A model generated the notes under the pieces. The model saw only the letters and a program-made list of their open reading frames with translations. It did not search any database and was not told where the DNA came from. A stretch of DNA of 64,000 nt, taken from Kitasatospora viridis. GTDB taxonomy: Bacteria > Actinomycetota > Actinomycetes > Streptomycetales > Streptomycetaceae. The stretch lies in assembly GCF_007829815.1 (NCBI RefSeq), contig NZ_VIWT01000005.1, forward strand, positions 590,084 through 654,083, in the 5' to 3' direction. Made by a program: the position numbers and the translations under genes. Positions 24,401 to 32,885 of the stretch are shown here, one piece after another. Every line of letters begins with the position of its first letter. Within the stretch, counting starts at the first letter, position 1.

Positions 24401-25737
24401 TGTCCCAGCCATTCGACACCGGCAACTCCGCCTGGCTGATCATGGCCGCCGCCATGGTGCTGCTCATGGCGCCGGGGCTGGCCTTCTTCTACGGCGGCAT
24501 GGTGAAGACCGGTCAGGTCATCGCGATGCTCAAGATGTGCTTCGGCTGCGTGGTGCTGGTCGGCATCATCTGGTTCACCGTCGGCTACAGCCTGGCCTTC
24601 GGCCATGACGTCGGCGGGCACGGCCTGATCGGCGGCCTGGACCACGTGTTCATGTCCGGCGTGGGGCTGGACAGCCGCACCGGCTCCATTCCGACGGTGA
24701 CCTTCGCGGTCTTCCACATGTCCTTCGCCATCGTCACGGTCGCGCTGATCAGCGGCTCGGTGGCGGGGCGGGCGACGATGAAGGGCTGGCTGGTCTTCGT
24801 CTGCGCCTGGACCCTGCTGGTCTACGTGCCGATGGCGCACTGGGTGTTCGACCCGCAGGGCTGGGTCGCCAAGCAGCTCGGCGCGGTCGACTTCTCCGGT
24901 GGCACCGTGGTCGAACTCGCCTCCGGCGCGGCCGGGTTGGCGCTGGCGGCGGTGGCCGGACGACGTGCGGACTTCGAGCGGCAGACGATCCGTCCGCACA
25001 ACCTGCCGCTGGTGGTGATCGGTCTGGCGCTGCTCTGGTTCGGCTGGTTCGGCTTCAACACCGGCTCCTCGCTGGGCGTGCCGGGCGCCGCCGCGATGGG
25101 CTTCGTCAACACCCAGTTCGCCGCCGGTGCCGCGATGGCGGGCTGGGCGGTGACCAGTTGGTGGCGCACCCGCCAGGTCGGCCTGCTCGACATCAGCATG
25201 GGCGCCGTCACCGGCATGGTGGCGATGACCCCGGCGGCCGGTGACGTGACCCCGCTGTGGGCCTCGGTGATCGGCTTCCTGGCCGGCCTCACCTGCGCCT
25301 TCGCGATCAGCTGGAAGTACCGGTTCGGCGTCGACGACACCCTGGACGTGGTCGGCATCCACGGCTGGGGCGGCCTGTTCGGCATGGTGATGGCCGGGCT
25401 CGCGGCGACCGGCGTGATGACCGGCAAGAAGGGCCTGTTCTACGGCGGCGGTTGGGACCTGCTCGGCAAGCAGCTGGTCGCCGTGCTGGTGATCGGCCTG
25501 TTCTCGTTCGCGATGACCGCGCTGATCGGCAAGGTGGTCGACCGCACCGTGGGCCTGCGCCAGGCGCACGCGGCGGAGGAGCACGAGCAGGTCTACCAGA
25601 ACGACTGGGACGTCCAGTTCAAGGAGATCGCCGACGCCCTGCGCGGCAGCGGGATCGACCAGGGCGGCTCTCAGCCCGACCCGAGCGCCCTGCTCGACCA
25701 GGTCCGCCGGCTGCTGGCGGCCGACCAGGAGCAGTAG
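24400..25737 (+). CDS. Ammonium transporter (Amt family), second of a tandem pair; Glu at first twin-His site
   Basis: A 445-residue paralogue, collinear with the upstream transporter almost residue for residue through the membrane part. It again has E172 (V-V-E-L) in place of the first pore His and keeps H321 (G-I-H-G-W-G-G). ATG at 24400 shares its A with the upstream TGA. The C-terminal tail (about residues 385-445) differs from its partner and is Asp/Gln-rich. The two may form homo- or hetero-trimers, which cannot be seen from sequence. A strong hairpin ends the transcript just downstream. Confidence 0.93.
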   Translation: MSQPFDTGNSAWLIMAAAMVLLMAPGLAFFYGGMVKTGQVIAMLKMCFGCVVLVGIIWFTVGYSLAFGHDVGGHGLIGGLDHVFMSGVGLDSRTGSIPTVTFAVFHMSFAIVTVALISGSVAGRATMKGWLVFVCAWTLLVYVPMAHWVFDPQGWVAKQLGAVDFSGGTVVELASGAAGLALAAVAGRRADFERQTIRPHNLPLVVIGLALLWFGWFGFNTGSSLGVPGAAAMGFVNTQFAAGAAMAGWAVTSWWRTRQVGLLDISMGAVTGMVAMTPAAGDVTPLWASVIGFLAGLTCAFAISWKYRFGVDDTLDVVGIHGWGGLFGMVMAGLAATGVMTGKKGLFYGGGWDLLGKQLVAVLVIGLFSFAMTALIGKVVDRTVGLRQAHAAEEHEQVYQNDWDVQFKEIADALRGSGIDQGGSQPDPSALLDQVRRLLAADQEQ

Positions 25738-25744
25738 GACGGCG

Positions 25745-25788
25745 GCACCGGTCGGGGCCGGCGGAACGCCGCCGGGCCCGACCGGTGC
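25745..25788 (+). terminator. Strong terminator after the urease-amt operon
   Basis: Arms at 25745-25764 and 25769-25788 form a 20-bp stem with a single mismatch and an AACG loop, starting 7 nt after the second amt stop. Confidence 0.8.
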
Positions 25789-25832
25789 TGATCCCCCGTC
25801 AGCCCCACCCACCCCTGGCCTATCATCGGCTC

Positions 25833-26279
25833 ATGACCGACCTGGCCCTGATCCGACCCGGCGGTGGCGAGCGGCTGCACGCGCCGGCCGGGTCGTACCT
25901 GGTGCACCTCTCCGGTGCGCAGACCGGCGGCGCGCTGGCCGTGGTGGAGTACACCTTCCCGGCCGGCGCCGTCGGCGCCGCGCCGCACGTCCACCACGGC
26001 CACGCCGAGCACTTCCACGTCCTGGAGGGCGAGGTCACCTTCGACCTGCCCGACGGCGCGACCGCGCTCGGCCCGGGCGGCACGGTCTCGGTGCCGATCG
26101 GCCTGGCCCACGGCTTCCGCAACGCCTCCGCCGCCCAGGCCCGTTGCCTCTTCCTGCTCACCCCGGCCGGGTACGAGGACTACTTCCGCGAGGTCCACCG
26201 CGCCATCGAGGCCGGCCGGCCGCTCGACCCGGACGGCCTCGCCGCCCTGCGCGCCGAGTACGCGACCGACACGCTCTGA
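25833..26279 (+). CDS. Cupin-domain protein
   Basis: A 148-residue single-cupin protein. The first metal motif is P-H-V-H-H-G-H-A-E-H-F-H-V-L-E-G-E (about residues 50-66) and the second is G-L-A-H-G-F-R-N near residue 92. A TATCAT at 25821-25826 sits 6 nt before ATG, so the message is probably leaderless. It stands alone between a terminator and the thioesterase gene. Cupins of this size may be small dioxygenases, isomerases or binding proteins; no substrate can be named. Confidence 0.8.
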   Translation: MTDLALIRPGGGERLHAPAGSYLVHLSGAQTGGALAVVEYTFPAGAVGAAPHVHHGHAEHFHVLEGEVTFDLPDGATALGPGGTVSVPIGLAHGFRNASAAQARCLFLLTPAGYEDYFREVHRAIEAGRPLDPDGLAALRAEYATDTL

Positions 26280-26309
26280 CTGAACCCGATGGGGCGGATC
26301 TTGCGTGGG

Positions 26310-26339
26310 TTGCCCGGCCGACTTGGCCGGAGGTAGGGT
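26310..26339 (+). promoter_or_regulatory. Probable promoter of the thioesterase gene
   Basis: TTGCCC (26310-26315) and TAGGGT (26334-26339) are separated by 18 bp. GGAGGGAG at 26421-26428 then provides the ribosome site for the GTG at 26438. Confidence 0.5.
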
Positions 26340-26437
26340 CCGAACGGCAGTCGGACCGGGCCGGGGGGCGTTCGCGGACTCCATCCGAGAGATGGTTCCT
26401 GACGGTTCGTCGGCCCCTCGGGAGGGAGTCGGACATC

Positions 26438-27202
26438 GTGAGTGACCCGAACATCGAGAAGCTGTGGTTCCGCCGTTTCCAGCCGTCACCGCAGGCCGCC
26501 TCGCGGCTGATCTGCTTCCCGCACGCGGGCGGTTCGGCCGTCTACTACCGTCCCGTGGCACTCCGGTTGGCGGGACGCGCGGACGTGCTCGCGGTGCAGT
26601 ACCCGGGACGTCAGGACCGGTACACCGAGCCCTGCCTGGACGACGTGCGGGAGTTGGCCGCCCAGGTGCACCGGGTGATGGGCGGGCTGACCGACCTGCC
26701 GCTGACCCTGTTCGGCCACAGCATGGGCGCCTCGGTCGCCTTCGAGGTGGCGCGCCTGCTGGAGGCGGACGGGCACCGGCTGAGCCGGGTGTTCGCGTCC
26801 GGGCGGCGGGCGCCCTCGCGGCCGCACCGCGGTGAACTGGTGCACCAGCGCGACGACGACGGGATCGTGGCCGAGCTGAAGGACCTCAGCGGCACGGATC
26901 CGGCGATCCTGGCCGACCCGGAGATCCTGCGCATGGTGCTGCCCGTCCTGCGCTCGGACTACCGCGCCGCCGAAACCTACCGCGGAACGCCGGGCGCGGT
27001 GCTGACCTCCCCGATCACCGCGCTGACCGGGGACGCCGACCCCCAGACGCCGATCCCGGACGCCGAGGCCTGGGCGGAGCACACCTCGGCCGACTTCCGC
27101 CTGGAGGTCTTCCCGGGCGGCCACTTCTTCCTCACCGAGCGCCCGCAGGACGTGATCTCGCTGCTGGCCGACCACCTGGACGCCCTCGGCGCCCCGGCCT
27201 GA
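26438..27202 (+). CDS. Type II (GrsT/RifR-like) thioesterase, orphan
   Basis: A 254-residue alpha/beta hydrolase of the kind that edits misloaded carrier proteins in NRPS/PKS systems. It starts with L-I-C-F-P-H-A-G-G-S, has the nucleophile G-H-S-M-G-A-S, an acid in T-G-D-A-D, and the C-terminal P-G-G-H-F-F-L histidine. GTG at 26438 is well placed 9 nt after GGAGGGAG. No assembly line is in the window, so it is an orphan here. It might serve a remote cluster or, speculatively, the condensation protein at 9481-10782. Confidence 0.88.
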   Translation: MSDPNIEKLWFRRFQPSPQAASRLICFPHAGGSAVYYRPVALRLAGRADVLAVQYPGRQDRYTEPCLDDVRELAAQVHRVMGGLTDLPLTLFGHSMGASVAFEVARLLEADGHRLSRVFASGRRAPSRPHRGELVHQRDDDGIVAELKDLSGTDPAILADPEILRMVLPVLRSDYRAAETYRGTPGAVLTSPITALTGDADPQTPIPDAEAWAEHTSADFRLEVFPGGHFFLTERPQDVISLLADHLDALGAPA

Positions 27203-27216
27203 CCAGGGGCCCCGGG

Positions 27217-27984
27217 TCACCGGCCCTGCGGCCGGCTGATCCGCTGGCCGAGCCCGCCGTCGACGGTCAACTCCGCACCGGTGGTGAAGGTCGCCTCGAA
27301 GGCCAGGAACAGCACCGCCCGGGCCACCTCCTCGGCGGAGCCGTGCCGGCCCATCGGGGTGAGCTCGTCGCCCAGCTTCGCGAAGGCCCGCAGCATCTCC
27401 GGCGCAGCGCCGGTGATGCCGCCGGTCGGCGTGTCGATGAACCCCGGACTCACCGCGTTGACCCGGATGTTCCGCGGCAGCAACTCGGCCGCGATCACCT
27501 TGGCGAACGACCGCACCGCGGCCTTGGAGGCGCCGTACGGTCCCATCCCCGGTGTGCCGGACTCATTGGCGATCGAGGTGGTGAAGACGATCGCGCCACC
27601 GTCGTTGACCAGCGGAGCGAGCCGCTGCGCGGTGAAGTACGCACCCTTGGCGTTCACGCCGAACGTCGCGTCGAACAACTCCTCGGTCACCCGCCCGAAC
27701 TCGCCGAGCTGCGCGAACCCGGCATTGACGAACAGCAGATCGATCCGGCCCAGCTTCTCCTCGACGATCCCGCCCAGCGCGTCGATGTCGGCCGGCACCG
27801 CCGTGTCGGACTTCACCACGTGCCCCTTGGCCCCCAATTCCGCCTGCGCGGCAGCAAGGTTCTCCGCGTTCCGCCCCGTGACCACCACCTCCCCGCCACC
27901 CTCTACGAACACCTTGGCCGTGGCGAGCCCCATGCCCATGGTCCCGCCGGTGATGACCGCTTTCCTGCCCGCGTAGCCGTTCAT
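27217..27984 (-). CDS. Short-chain dehydrogenase/reductase
   Basis: A 255-residue classical SDR. The cofactor motif T12-G-G-T-M-G-M-G19 opens the protein, N-A-G follows strand 4, and the catalytic Y-G-A-S-K lies near residue 150 after T-S-I-A-N-E-S. C-terminal D-G-G is typical. The family is usually NAD(P)H-dependent with a carbonyl/alcohol substrate, unknown here. ATG at 27984; the 248-bp gap to the divergent protease gene carries a palindrome that could be an operator. Confidence 0.9.
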   Translation of the reverse strand: MNGYAGRKAVITGGTMGMGLATAKVFVEGGGEVVVTGRNAENLAAAQAELGAKGHVVKSDTAVPADIDALGGIVEEKLGRIDLLFVNAGFAQLGEFGRVTEELFDATFGVNAKGAYFTAQRLAPLVNDGGAIVFTTSIANESGTPGMGPYGASKAAVRSFAKVIAAELLPRNIRVNAVSPGFIDTPTGGITGAAPEMLRAFAKLGDELTPMGRHGSAEEVARAVLFLAFEATFTTGAELTVDGGLGQRISRPQGR

Positions 27985-28102
27985 GAATACCCCTCAGAAG
28001 TGGTCCCCACAGAGGGCCTCGTGTCGGATCGGGCCCTCCGGTCGCGGTCCCACCCTCACCCGCGGAATCCGCACTCACAAGTACGAACCTTGAGGTCAGC
28101 GG

Positions 28103-28116
28103 TTACCTGGAGGTAA
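28103..28116. promoter_or_regulatory. Palindrome between SDR and secreted protease genes
   Basis: TTACCT-GG-AGGTAA is a perfect 6-2-6 inverted repeat, with ACCTTGAGGT just before it (28088-28097). It could be an operator of the divergent SDR or of the protease. No regulator gene is adjacent. Confidence 0.4.
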
Positions 28117-28232
28117 GTGGCAGTGACGTCCCCGGCGCGCGGTCGTTCACGCAAGTGACAGCCCGTGCGCACCGGCCGGCCCTCTCGCGGTGCGTGCGAG
28201 AGCACGGTTCGACGCAGCCGAGTGGAGCGCTG

Positions 28233-29495
28233 ATGAGGAATCCCCGCCTGGTCGCCTTCGGGCTGGCCGGGGCCGCGCTGTTGGTGTGTGCCGGGGCCGC
28301 GTGGCCCACGCCGGTGGGGGATGCCGCCGGGCGGGTGGTGTCCGGGGTCACGCTCGTCACGGACGATGTGGGGACCCGTCAGGTGAAACTGCACCACGTG
28401 GGGGACGCGGTGCAGGAGCTGGTGGATCGTCAGGTGCCGGGGAGCGACGGGTACAGCGGGATCGTGATGGATCCGGCCGCCCGGGCGCTGGACCTGTACT
28501 GGAAGGGCGGCGTGCCCGCGCAGGTGGCGCGGGTGATCGCGGAGCGCACGCCCGATCAGTACGCGGTGCGGGTGCACTCGGCTCCCTACAGCCGGGCGGA
28601 GCTGTTGCGTGCGGTGGACGCGCTGGCGCGGGCGGCGGGGCCGGGGGAGTGGTCGAGCATCTTTCCGCTGGAGCAGGGGACGGGCCTGCGGGTCGGCTAC
28701 CAGGTGGCCACCACCCACCGCATCGCGGGCTCCTCGCCCACCCCGGACAGCTACGCCGCGGGCGCCACCGCGCTGTCCGGCGGCGTGCCGGTCACCGCCG
28801 TGCCGGAGGGCGGCTTCACGGACCTGGCCGGGCCCCGGGGCGCCGCCCGCTCGCCCTGGGACGCCGGTGCCGAGCTGCGCAGCCCGGCGGGCAGTTTCTG
28901 CAGCAGCGGCTTCGCGGGGTTCAGCGGGAACCGGCGGGTCCTGCTGACGGCCGGTCACTGCGGCGCCCAGGGCACCTACCGCACCGGCGACGGGCAGCTG
29001 GTGGGCGACGCCGTGCAGTCGGACGCCGGTCTGGACATCACCGCGGTCGGGCTCGGCCAGGGCGCCGAGGGCCGGTTCTACGACGGCTCCTGGAGCTCCG
29101 CCTCCACCCGCGGCCTGTACGGGGCCGGCCGCAACGACACCGGTGACCTGGTCTGCACCAGCGGGGCCATGTCCGGCTACCACTGCGACGTGCAGGTCAC
29201 CGCCACCGACGGGAAGATGCGCAACGAGCACGGGGACGTCATCGGCCCCGTCGACCTCGCCGAGCACCGCGGCGGTCACGACGTCGTCGTCGCCCAGGGG
29301 GACAGCGGCGGGCCCGTCATCGCCAACCCCTCCGGCCCGCAGGCCGCCATGAGCGCGCGCGGCATCCTCATCGCCGGCGGCAGCGGCACCCAACTGCCCT
29401 GTCACGACACCGCCGTGGCCACCACCTGCTTCTGGCAGGCCGTCTACGTGCCGATGACTCCCATCGTCAACGCCTTCAACTTCTCGACGAGCTGA
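28233..29495 (+). CDS. Secreted S1-family serine protease (streptogrisin-like) with pro-region
   Basis: A 420-residue chymotrypsin-fold protease. Residues 1-30 form a signal peptide with a hydrophobic core. Residues 35-205 look like a streptogrisin/alpha-lytic pro-region, and the protease domain follows. The triad is H242 (L-L-T-A-G-H-C), D268 (G-L-D-I-T) and S358 (G-D-S-G-G-P). Cysteines around H242 and S358 suit disulfides. ATG at 28233 has GGAG 5 nt upstream; a longer frame to 28155 lacks a ribosome site. It converges on pcp with only 10 nt between the stops. Confidence 0.92.
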   Translation: MRNPRLVAFGLAGAALLVCAGAAWPTPVGDAAGRVVSGVTLVTDDVGTRQVKLHHVGDAVQELVDRQVPGSDGYSGIVMDPAARALDLYWKGGVPAQVARVIAERTPDQYAVRVHSAPYSRAELLRAVDALARAAGPGEWSSIFPLEQGTGLRVGYQVATTHRIAGSSPTPDSYAAGATALSGGVPVTAVPEGGFTDLAGPRGAARSPWDAGAELRSPAGSFCSSGFAGFSGNRRVLLTAGHCGAQGTYRTGDGQLVGDAVQSDAGLDITAVGLGQGAEGRFYDGSWSSASTRGLYGAGRNDTGDLVCTSGAMSGYHCDVQVTATDGKMRNEHGDVIGPVDLAEHRGGHDVVVAQGDSGGPVIANPSGPQAAMSARGILIAGGSGTQLPCHDTAVATTCFWQAVYVPMTPIVNAFNFSTS

Positions 29496-29505
29496 CCGTA
29501 GTGGA

Positions 29506-30147
29506 TCAGTGCAGGGTTCCCCCGGGTGTGCGCAGGTCGGTGGCGACGGTGGCGGCGGACAGCAGGGCGCGCAGGCCGTGCGCGACGGTGGCGGTGGGCA
29601 GCGCGGGGGCGGGCTGGGCGAGCACCTGCTCGGGCAGTGCCGGCACGTGCACGAAACCGCCGCGGACGGTGGGCAGTTCGGTGGCGAGCAGGTGCATCAG
29701 CGCGTAGAACACGTGGTTGCAGACGAAGGTGCCGGCGGTGTGCGAGAGCGAGGCGGGCACGCCCGACTCGCGGACGGCGGCCACGCACGCCTTGACCGGC
29801 AGGGTGGCGAAGTAGGCCGCCGGGCCGCCCTCGACCACCGGGCGGTCGAGGGGTTGGCCGCCCGCGTTGTCGGGGATCCGCGCGTCGTCCAGGTTGATCG
29901 CGACCCGCTCGACGGTCAGGTCCGGTCGGCCGGTGGCCTGCCCGAGGCAGACCACCACCTCCGGCGCCGACTCCTCGACGGCGCGTCGCAGTTCCCCGAC
30001 CGCCCGGTCGAAGACGCAGCTCAGCCGGGCGGCGGTGACGGACATCCCGGCCGGCGGATCGACGGCGAGGGCCCGGGCGGCCGCCCAGGACGGGTTGACG
30101 CTGTCGCCCGCGAAGGGCTCGAAACCGGTGAGCAGGACCCGGGTCAT
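29506..30147 (-). CDS. pcp: Pyrrolidone-carboxylate peptidase (pyroglutamyl peptidase I)
   Basis: A 213-residue cysteine peptidase that removes N-terminal pyroglutamate. The catalytic triad is visible as E80 (V-E-R-V-A-I-N), C143 (G-T-F-V-C-N) and H167 (F-V-H-V-P), with the N-terminal T-G-F-E-P-F signature. Length is standard. It follows the two transporter-subunit genes on the same strand by 36 nt, giving a unit in which released 5-oxoproline and its transport are joined. The GntR regulator next to the operon probably controls it. Confidence 0.95.
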   Translation of the reverse strand: MTRVLLTGFEPFAGDSVNPSWAAARALAVDPPAGMSVTAARLSCVFDRAVGELRRAVEESAPEVVVCLGQATGRPDLTVERVAINLDDARIPDNAGGQPLDRPVVEGGPAAYFATLPVKACVAAVRESGVPASLSHTAGTFVCNHVFYALMHLLATELPTVRGGFVHVPALPEQVLAQPAPALPTATVAHGLRALLSAATVATDLRTPGGTLH

Positions 30148-30183
30148 CAGCGGGGCCTTTCCAGACGGAGGAGTGACGGAGGG

Positions 30184-31152
30184 TCAGAAGGCGAAGATCG
30201 ACATGATCGCGATGTTGCAGACCAGCAGCGCGCCCGCGGTCGGCGCCTGGGCCTTGATCGGCCCGTACTGGTCCTTCAGTTCGAGCAGCGCGGCCGGCAC
30301 CAGGTTGAAGTTGGCGGCCATCGGGGTGACCAGGGTGCCGCAGAAGCCGGCCAGCATGCCGACGGCCAGCACCACGGGCGGGTGCCCGTGCAACTGCCCG
30401 ATCAGCACCGGCCAGCCGATCGCGGCGGTCATCACCGGGAAGGCGGCGAAGGCGTTGCCCATGATCACGGTGAAGACGGCCATGCCGACGCAGTAGAGCA
30501 GCACCGCCGCGAACCTGTCGCCGTGCGGCAGCAGGTGGACCGTCAGCTTGCCGACCTGGGTGCCGACGCCGGCCGTCTGGAAGATCGAGCCGAGCACGGC
30601 CAGCAGTTGCGGCAGCAGCAGCGCCCAGCCCATCGACTCCAGCAGCCCGCGGCCGGCGTGCAGGGCAACGCCGGGGTTGCGCTCGCGGGTGAGCAGCAGG
30701 CCGACGGCCAGCGCGACGATCGCGCCGATGCCGAGGCCCAGCAGGGTCTCGTCGCCGGTCTGGAAGAGCGGCCGGCGGCCGAGGTGGACGTCCTTCAGCA
30801 GGGTGGCGCAGAGCAGGGCGACCAGCGGCACGGTGAGCGCCGGGACGAACAGCCGGTTGCCCAACTTAGCGGCGGACGCGGCCCGTTGCGCGGGCGTCGT
30901 GGTGGCGGGTGTGCCGCGGCCGGTGAAGCCGAGGCCGGCCAGGCAGATCATCGCCAGCACCGCGAGGCCCAACGGTGCTGCGGGCGCGGTCTTCTGCACC
31001 ACCCAGGTGCCGTAGCAGAAGCTGGCGCCGAGCAGGCCCCAGAAGGCGGCGCTGCCGAAGCGCTTGGGATTGCTGCGATCGGTGGCCATCTGCGCAGCCA
31101 TGGCCAGGAAGACGGCACCGACCAGCCAGTAGAGCCATTCGACCCGGATCAC
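30184..31152 (-). CDS. DUF979 membrane subunit of putative 5-oxoproline transporter
   Basis: A 322-residue polytopic membrane protein with eight or more hydrophobic segments. The C-terminal G-N-A-F-A-A-F-P-V-M-T-A and P-M-A-A-N-F-N-L-V-P-A pieces mark the DUF979 family. GTG at 31152 overlaps the stop of the DUF969 gene (GTGA). DUF969/DUF979 pairs beside pcp are annotated in databases as a 5-oxoproline transporter. That assignment comes from family knowledge and context, not from a motif seen here. Confidence 0.88.
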   Translation of the reverse strand: MIRVEWLYWLVGAVFLAMAAQMATDRSNPKRFGSAAFWGLLGASFCYGTWVVQKTAPAAPLGLAVLAMICLAGLGFTGRGTPATTTPAQRAASAAKLGNRLFVPALTVPLVALLCATLLKDVHLGRRPLFQTGDETLLGLGIGAIVALAVGLLLTRERNPGVALHAGRGLLESMGWALLLPQLLAVLGSIFQTAGVGTQVGKLTVHLLPHGDRFAAVLLYCVGMAVFTVIMGNAFAAFPVMTAAIGWPVLIGQLHGHPPVVLAVGMLAGFCGTLVTPMAANFNLVPAALLELKDQYGPIKAQAPTAGALLVCNIAIMSIFAF

Positions 31153-31853
31153 TTGGCACCCTCCAGGGTCGGCTCGGTGGCGGCGCCGGCCGACTCCCGG
31201 GCGAGCGTGCGGTCCAGGCGCAGCAGCCGGGCGCCGTGCACCAGGGTGGCGCAGACGGCGGACGGGATGGCCCAGAGCGCGAGCTGGGCGGGCTCCAGGT
31301 GGGTGTGGTAGGTCGCGTTGACGAAGCCGGTGATCAGCAGGATCGAGCCGACCGCGAGGAAGCAGTCCTCGCCGAAGAACAGGCCAACCGTGTCGGCGCT
31401 GGCGGCGAACGAGCGCAGCCGCTCCCGGGCCCGCCCGGTCAGCGGCCCGTGCCGGCGCTCGGTGGCGGCCTCCGCCATCGGGGCGATCATCGGGCGGACG
31501 GCCTGGGCGGGCCCGCCGAGCGCGGTCAGGCCGGTGGCCGCGCCGAGTTGACGGATCACCAGGTAGATCGCGAGGAGCCGGCCGGTGCTGAGCCCGGCGA
31601 GCCGGCCCATCAGTGCGCGGGCCTGCTCCTGCAATCCGTGACGCTCCAACAGGCCGATGACGGGCAGGGTGATGGCGAACAGGGTGACGGAGCGGCTGGA
31701 CGCGAAGGCCGCGCCGAAGGCGTCCAGCACCTTCAGCGGGCCGAGCCCGGCCAGCAGGGCGGTGAACACGCCGGAGACGCCGACGATCAGGACGGGATTT
31801 CGCCTGGCGGCGAAGCCCGCCACCACGATGAGGACGCCGAGAAGAACGATCAC
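31149..31853 (-). CDS. DUF969 membrane subunit of putative 5-oxoproline transporter
   Basis: A 234-residue membrane protein, partner of the DUF979 subunit. It has a hydrophobic N-terminus, then L-P-V-I-G-L-L-E-R-H-G-L-x-E-Q-A and G-G-P-A-Q-A-V-R-P-M-I-A-P-M, typical of DUF969, and F-F-G-E-D-C-F. GTG at 31853 is chosen because hydrophobic helix 1 begins there and AAAGGCGG lies upstream; the frame stays open to 32126 without domain content. It is the first gene of the DUF969-DUF979-pcp operon, diverging from the GntR gene. Confidence 0.85.
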   Translation of the reverse strand: MIVLLGVLIVVAGFAARRNPVLIVGVSGVFTALLAGLGPLKVLDAFGAAFASSRSVTLFAITLPVIGLLERHGLQEQARALMGRLAGLSTGRLLAIYLVIRQLGAATGLTALGGPAQAVRPMIAPMAEAATERRHGPLTGRARERLRSFAASADTVGLFFGEDCFLAVGSILLITGFVNATYHTHLEPAQLALWAIPSAVCATLVHGARLLRLDRTLARESAGAATEPTLEGAK

Positions 31854-31920
31854 GCTGAGGGCCGCCTTTCGGATCGGAAGCCCTGCGCCGCGGCGAAGGT
31901 CCTTCGCAACGGGCAGGCGC

Positions 31921-31987
31921 GGTCCCGGTCTTGTGGACCGGGACCCTGCGGGGGTGCTGGTGAGGCTAGGGGATTGTGGAACAATCC
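31921..31987. promoter_or_regulatory. GntR operator and adjacent 10-bp inverted repeat between DUF969 and the GntR gene
   Basis: GGATTGT-GGA-ACAATCC (31971-31987) is a perfect 7-3-7 palindrome whose core TTGTGGAACAA fits the T-N-G-T-N3-A-C-N-A consensus of FadR/FCD-type GntR regulators. Nearby GGTCCCGGTC (31921-31930) and GACCGGGACC (31936-31945) form a perfect 10-bp inverted repeat around TTGTG. Both lie between divergent starts at 31853 and 32078, so one regulator could control both directions. Confidence 0.75.
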
Positions 31988-32077
31988 GACAAGACTCGGG
32001 TAGCGTCTCGTTCTCCACGTCCGGAGGCGCTCCGGAAGAGGAACGGGCAGTTCCGCAGCGGTGGCAGGAGGCAAGGC

Positions 32078-32767
32078 GTGACCGGGGTTTTCGACGCACT
32101 GGCGGCCGACCGGAGTCGGCTGGCACGGGCCAGCGCAGCGCAGCGGGTGGCCGAACTGCTGCGCGAGCACATCACCGAGGGCCGGCTCGCACCCGGCACC
32201 CGGCTCTCCGAGGAGCAACTCGGCGCGGCCCTGGGCGTCTCCCGCAACACCCTGCGCGAGGCCTTCCGGCTGCTGGCCGACCAGCGGCTGGTGGCACACG
32301 AGTTGAACCGCGGCGTGTTCGTCCGCACGCTCGGCCCGCAGGACGTCGTGGACATCTACGTGCTGCGCCTGGCGCTGGAGGTGGCGGGCGTGCGGGCGGT
32401 GCGGCGGGCCACCCCGGAGCGGCTGGCCGCCGTGCGCAGCGCGCTGGCCCGGGCCGAGGAGGCCGAGCAGCGCGGCGACTGGGGCGCGGTCGGCACCGCC
32501 GACCTGCACTTCCACCTGGCCGTCGCCGGACTCGCCGACAGCGAGCGGATCGACGAGTGCATGGTCCGCCTCGCGGCCGAACTCCGCCTGGCCTTCGCCG
32601 CGGTGCCCTCCGCGCACGCGCTGCACGAGCCTTTCCTGCGCCGCAACCAGGTGCTCGCCGGGCTGCTCGAATCGGGCGAGATCGACGACGCCGAGGTCGA
32701 GTTGACCCGCTACCTGGACGACGCCCGGACGGTGATCGTCCACGCCATGACGTCGTCCACGCGATGA
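32078..32767 (+). CDS. GntR-family (FCD subfamily) transcriptional regulator
   Basis: A 229-residue regulator. The winged helix-turn-helix at about residues 15-80 includes L-A-P-G-T-R-L-S-E-E-Q-L, then L-G-V-S-R-N-T-L-R-E-A-F-R-L-L. The C-terminal helical FCD ligand domain (about 95-220) has D-L-x-F-H and H metal-site residues. GTG at 32078 is favoured by AGGAGG six nt before it; the frame is open upstream to 31976 but the operator lies there. It probably senses 5-oxoproline or a related acid and represses the divergent transporter/pcp operon. The 3-prime end runs into a 17-bp tandem repeat. Confidence 0.9.
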   Translation: MTGVFDALAADRSRLARASAAQRVAELLREHITEGRLAPGTRLSEEQLGAALGVSRNTLREAFRLLADQRLVAHELNRGVFVRTLGPQDVVDIYVLRLALEVAGVRAVRRATPERLAAVRSALARAEEAEQRGDWGAVGTADLHFHLAVAGLADSERIDECMVRLAAELRLAFAAVPSAHALHEPFLRRNQVLAGLLESGEIDDAEVELTRYLDDARTVIVHAMTSSTR

Positions 32768-32788
32768 CATCGTCCACGCCGTGACGGA
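32738..32788. repeat. Three imperfect 17-bp tandem repeats at the end of the GntR gene
   Basis: Units GTCCACGCCATGACGTC (32738-32754), GTCCACGCGATGACATC (32755-32771) and GTCCACGCCGTGACGGA (32772-32788) differ at one to a few bases. The first and most of the second are coding; the stop at 32765-32767 is inside unit 2. The repeat changes the C-terminal residues of the regulator. Confidence 0.75.
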
Positions 32789-32885
32789 GTGAGCCGACCG
32801 ATCCGGGGGAATCCCGTCCGGTGGCGGAGCCCGAACGGCGCCGCCGGACGGCACCAAGTCCCTTCCACCCGAAGGAGATCAGTCC

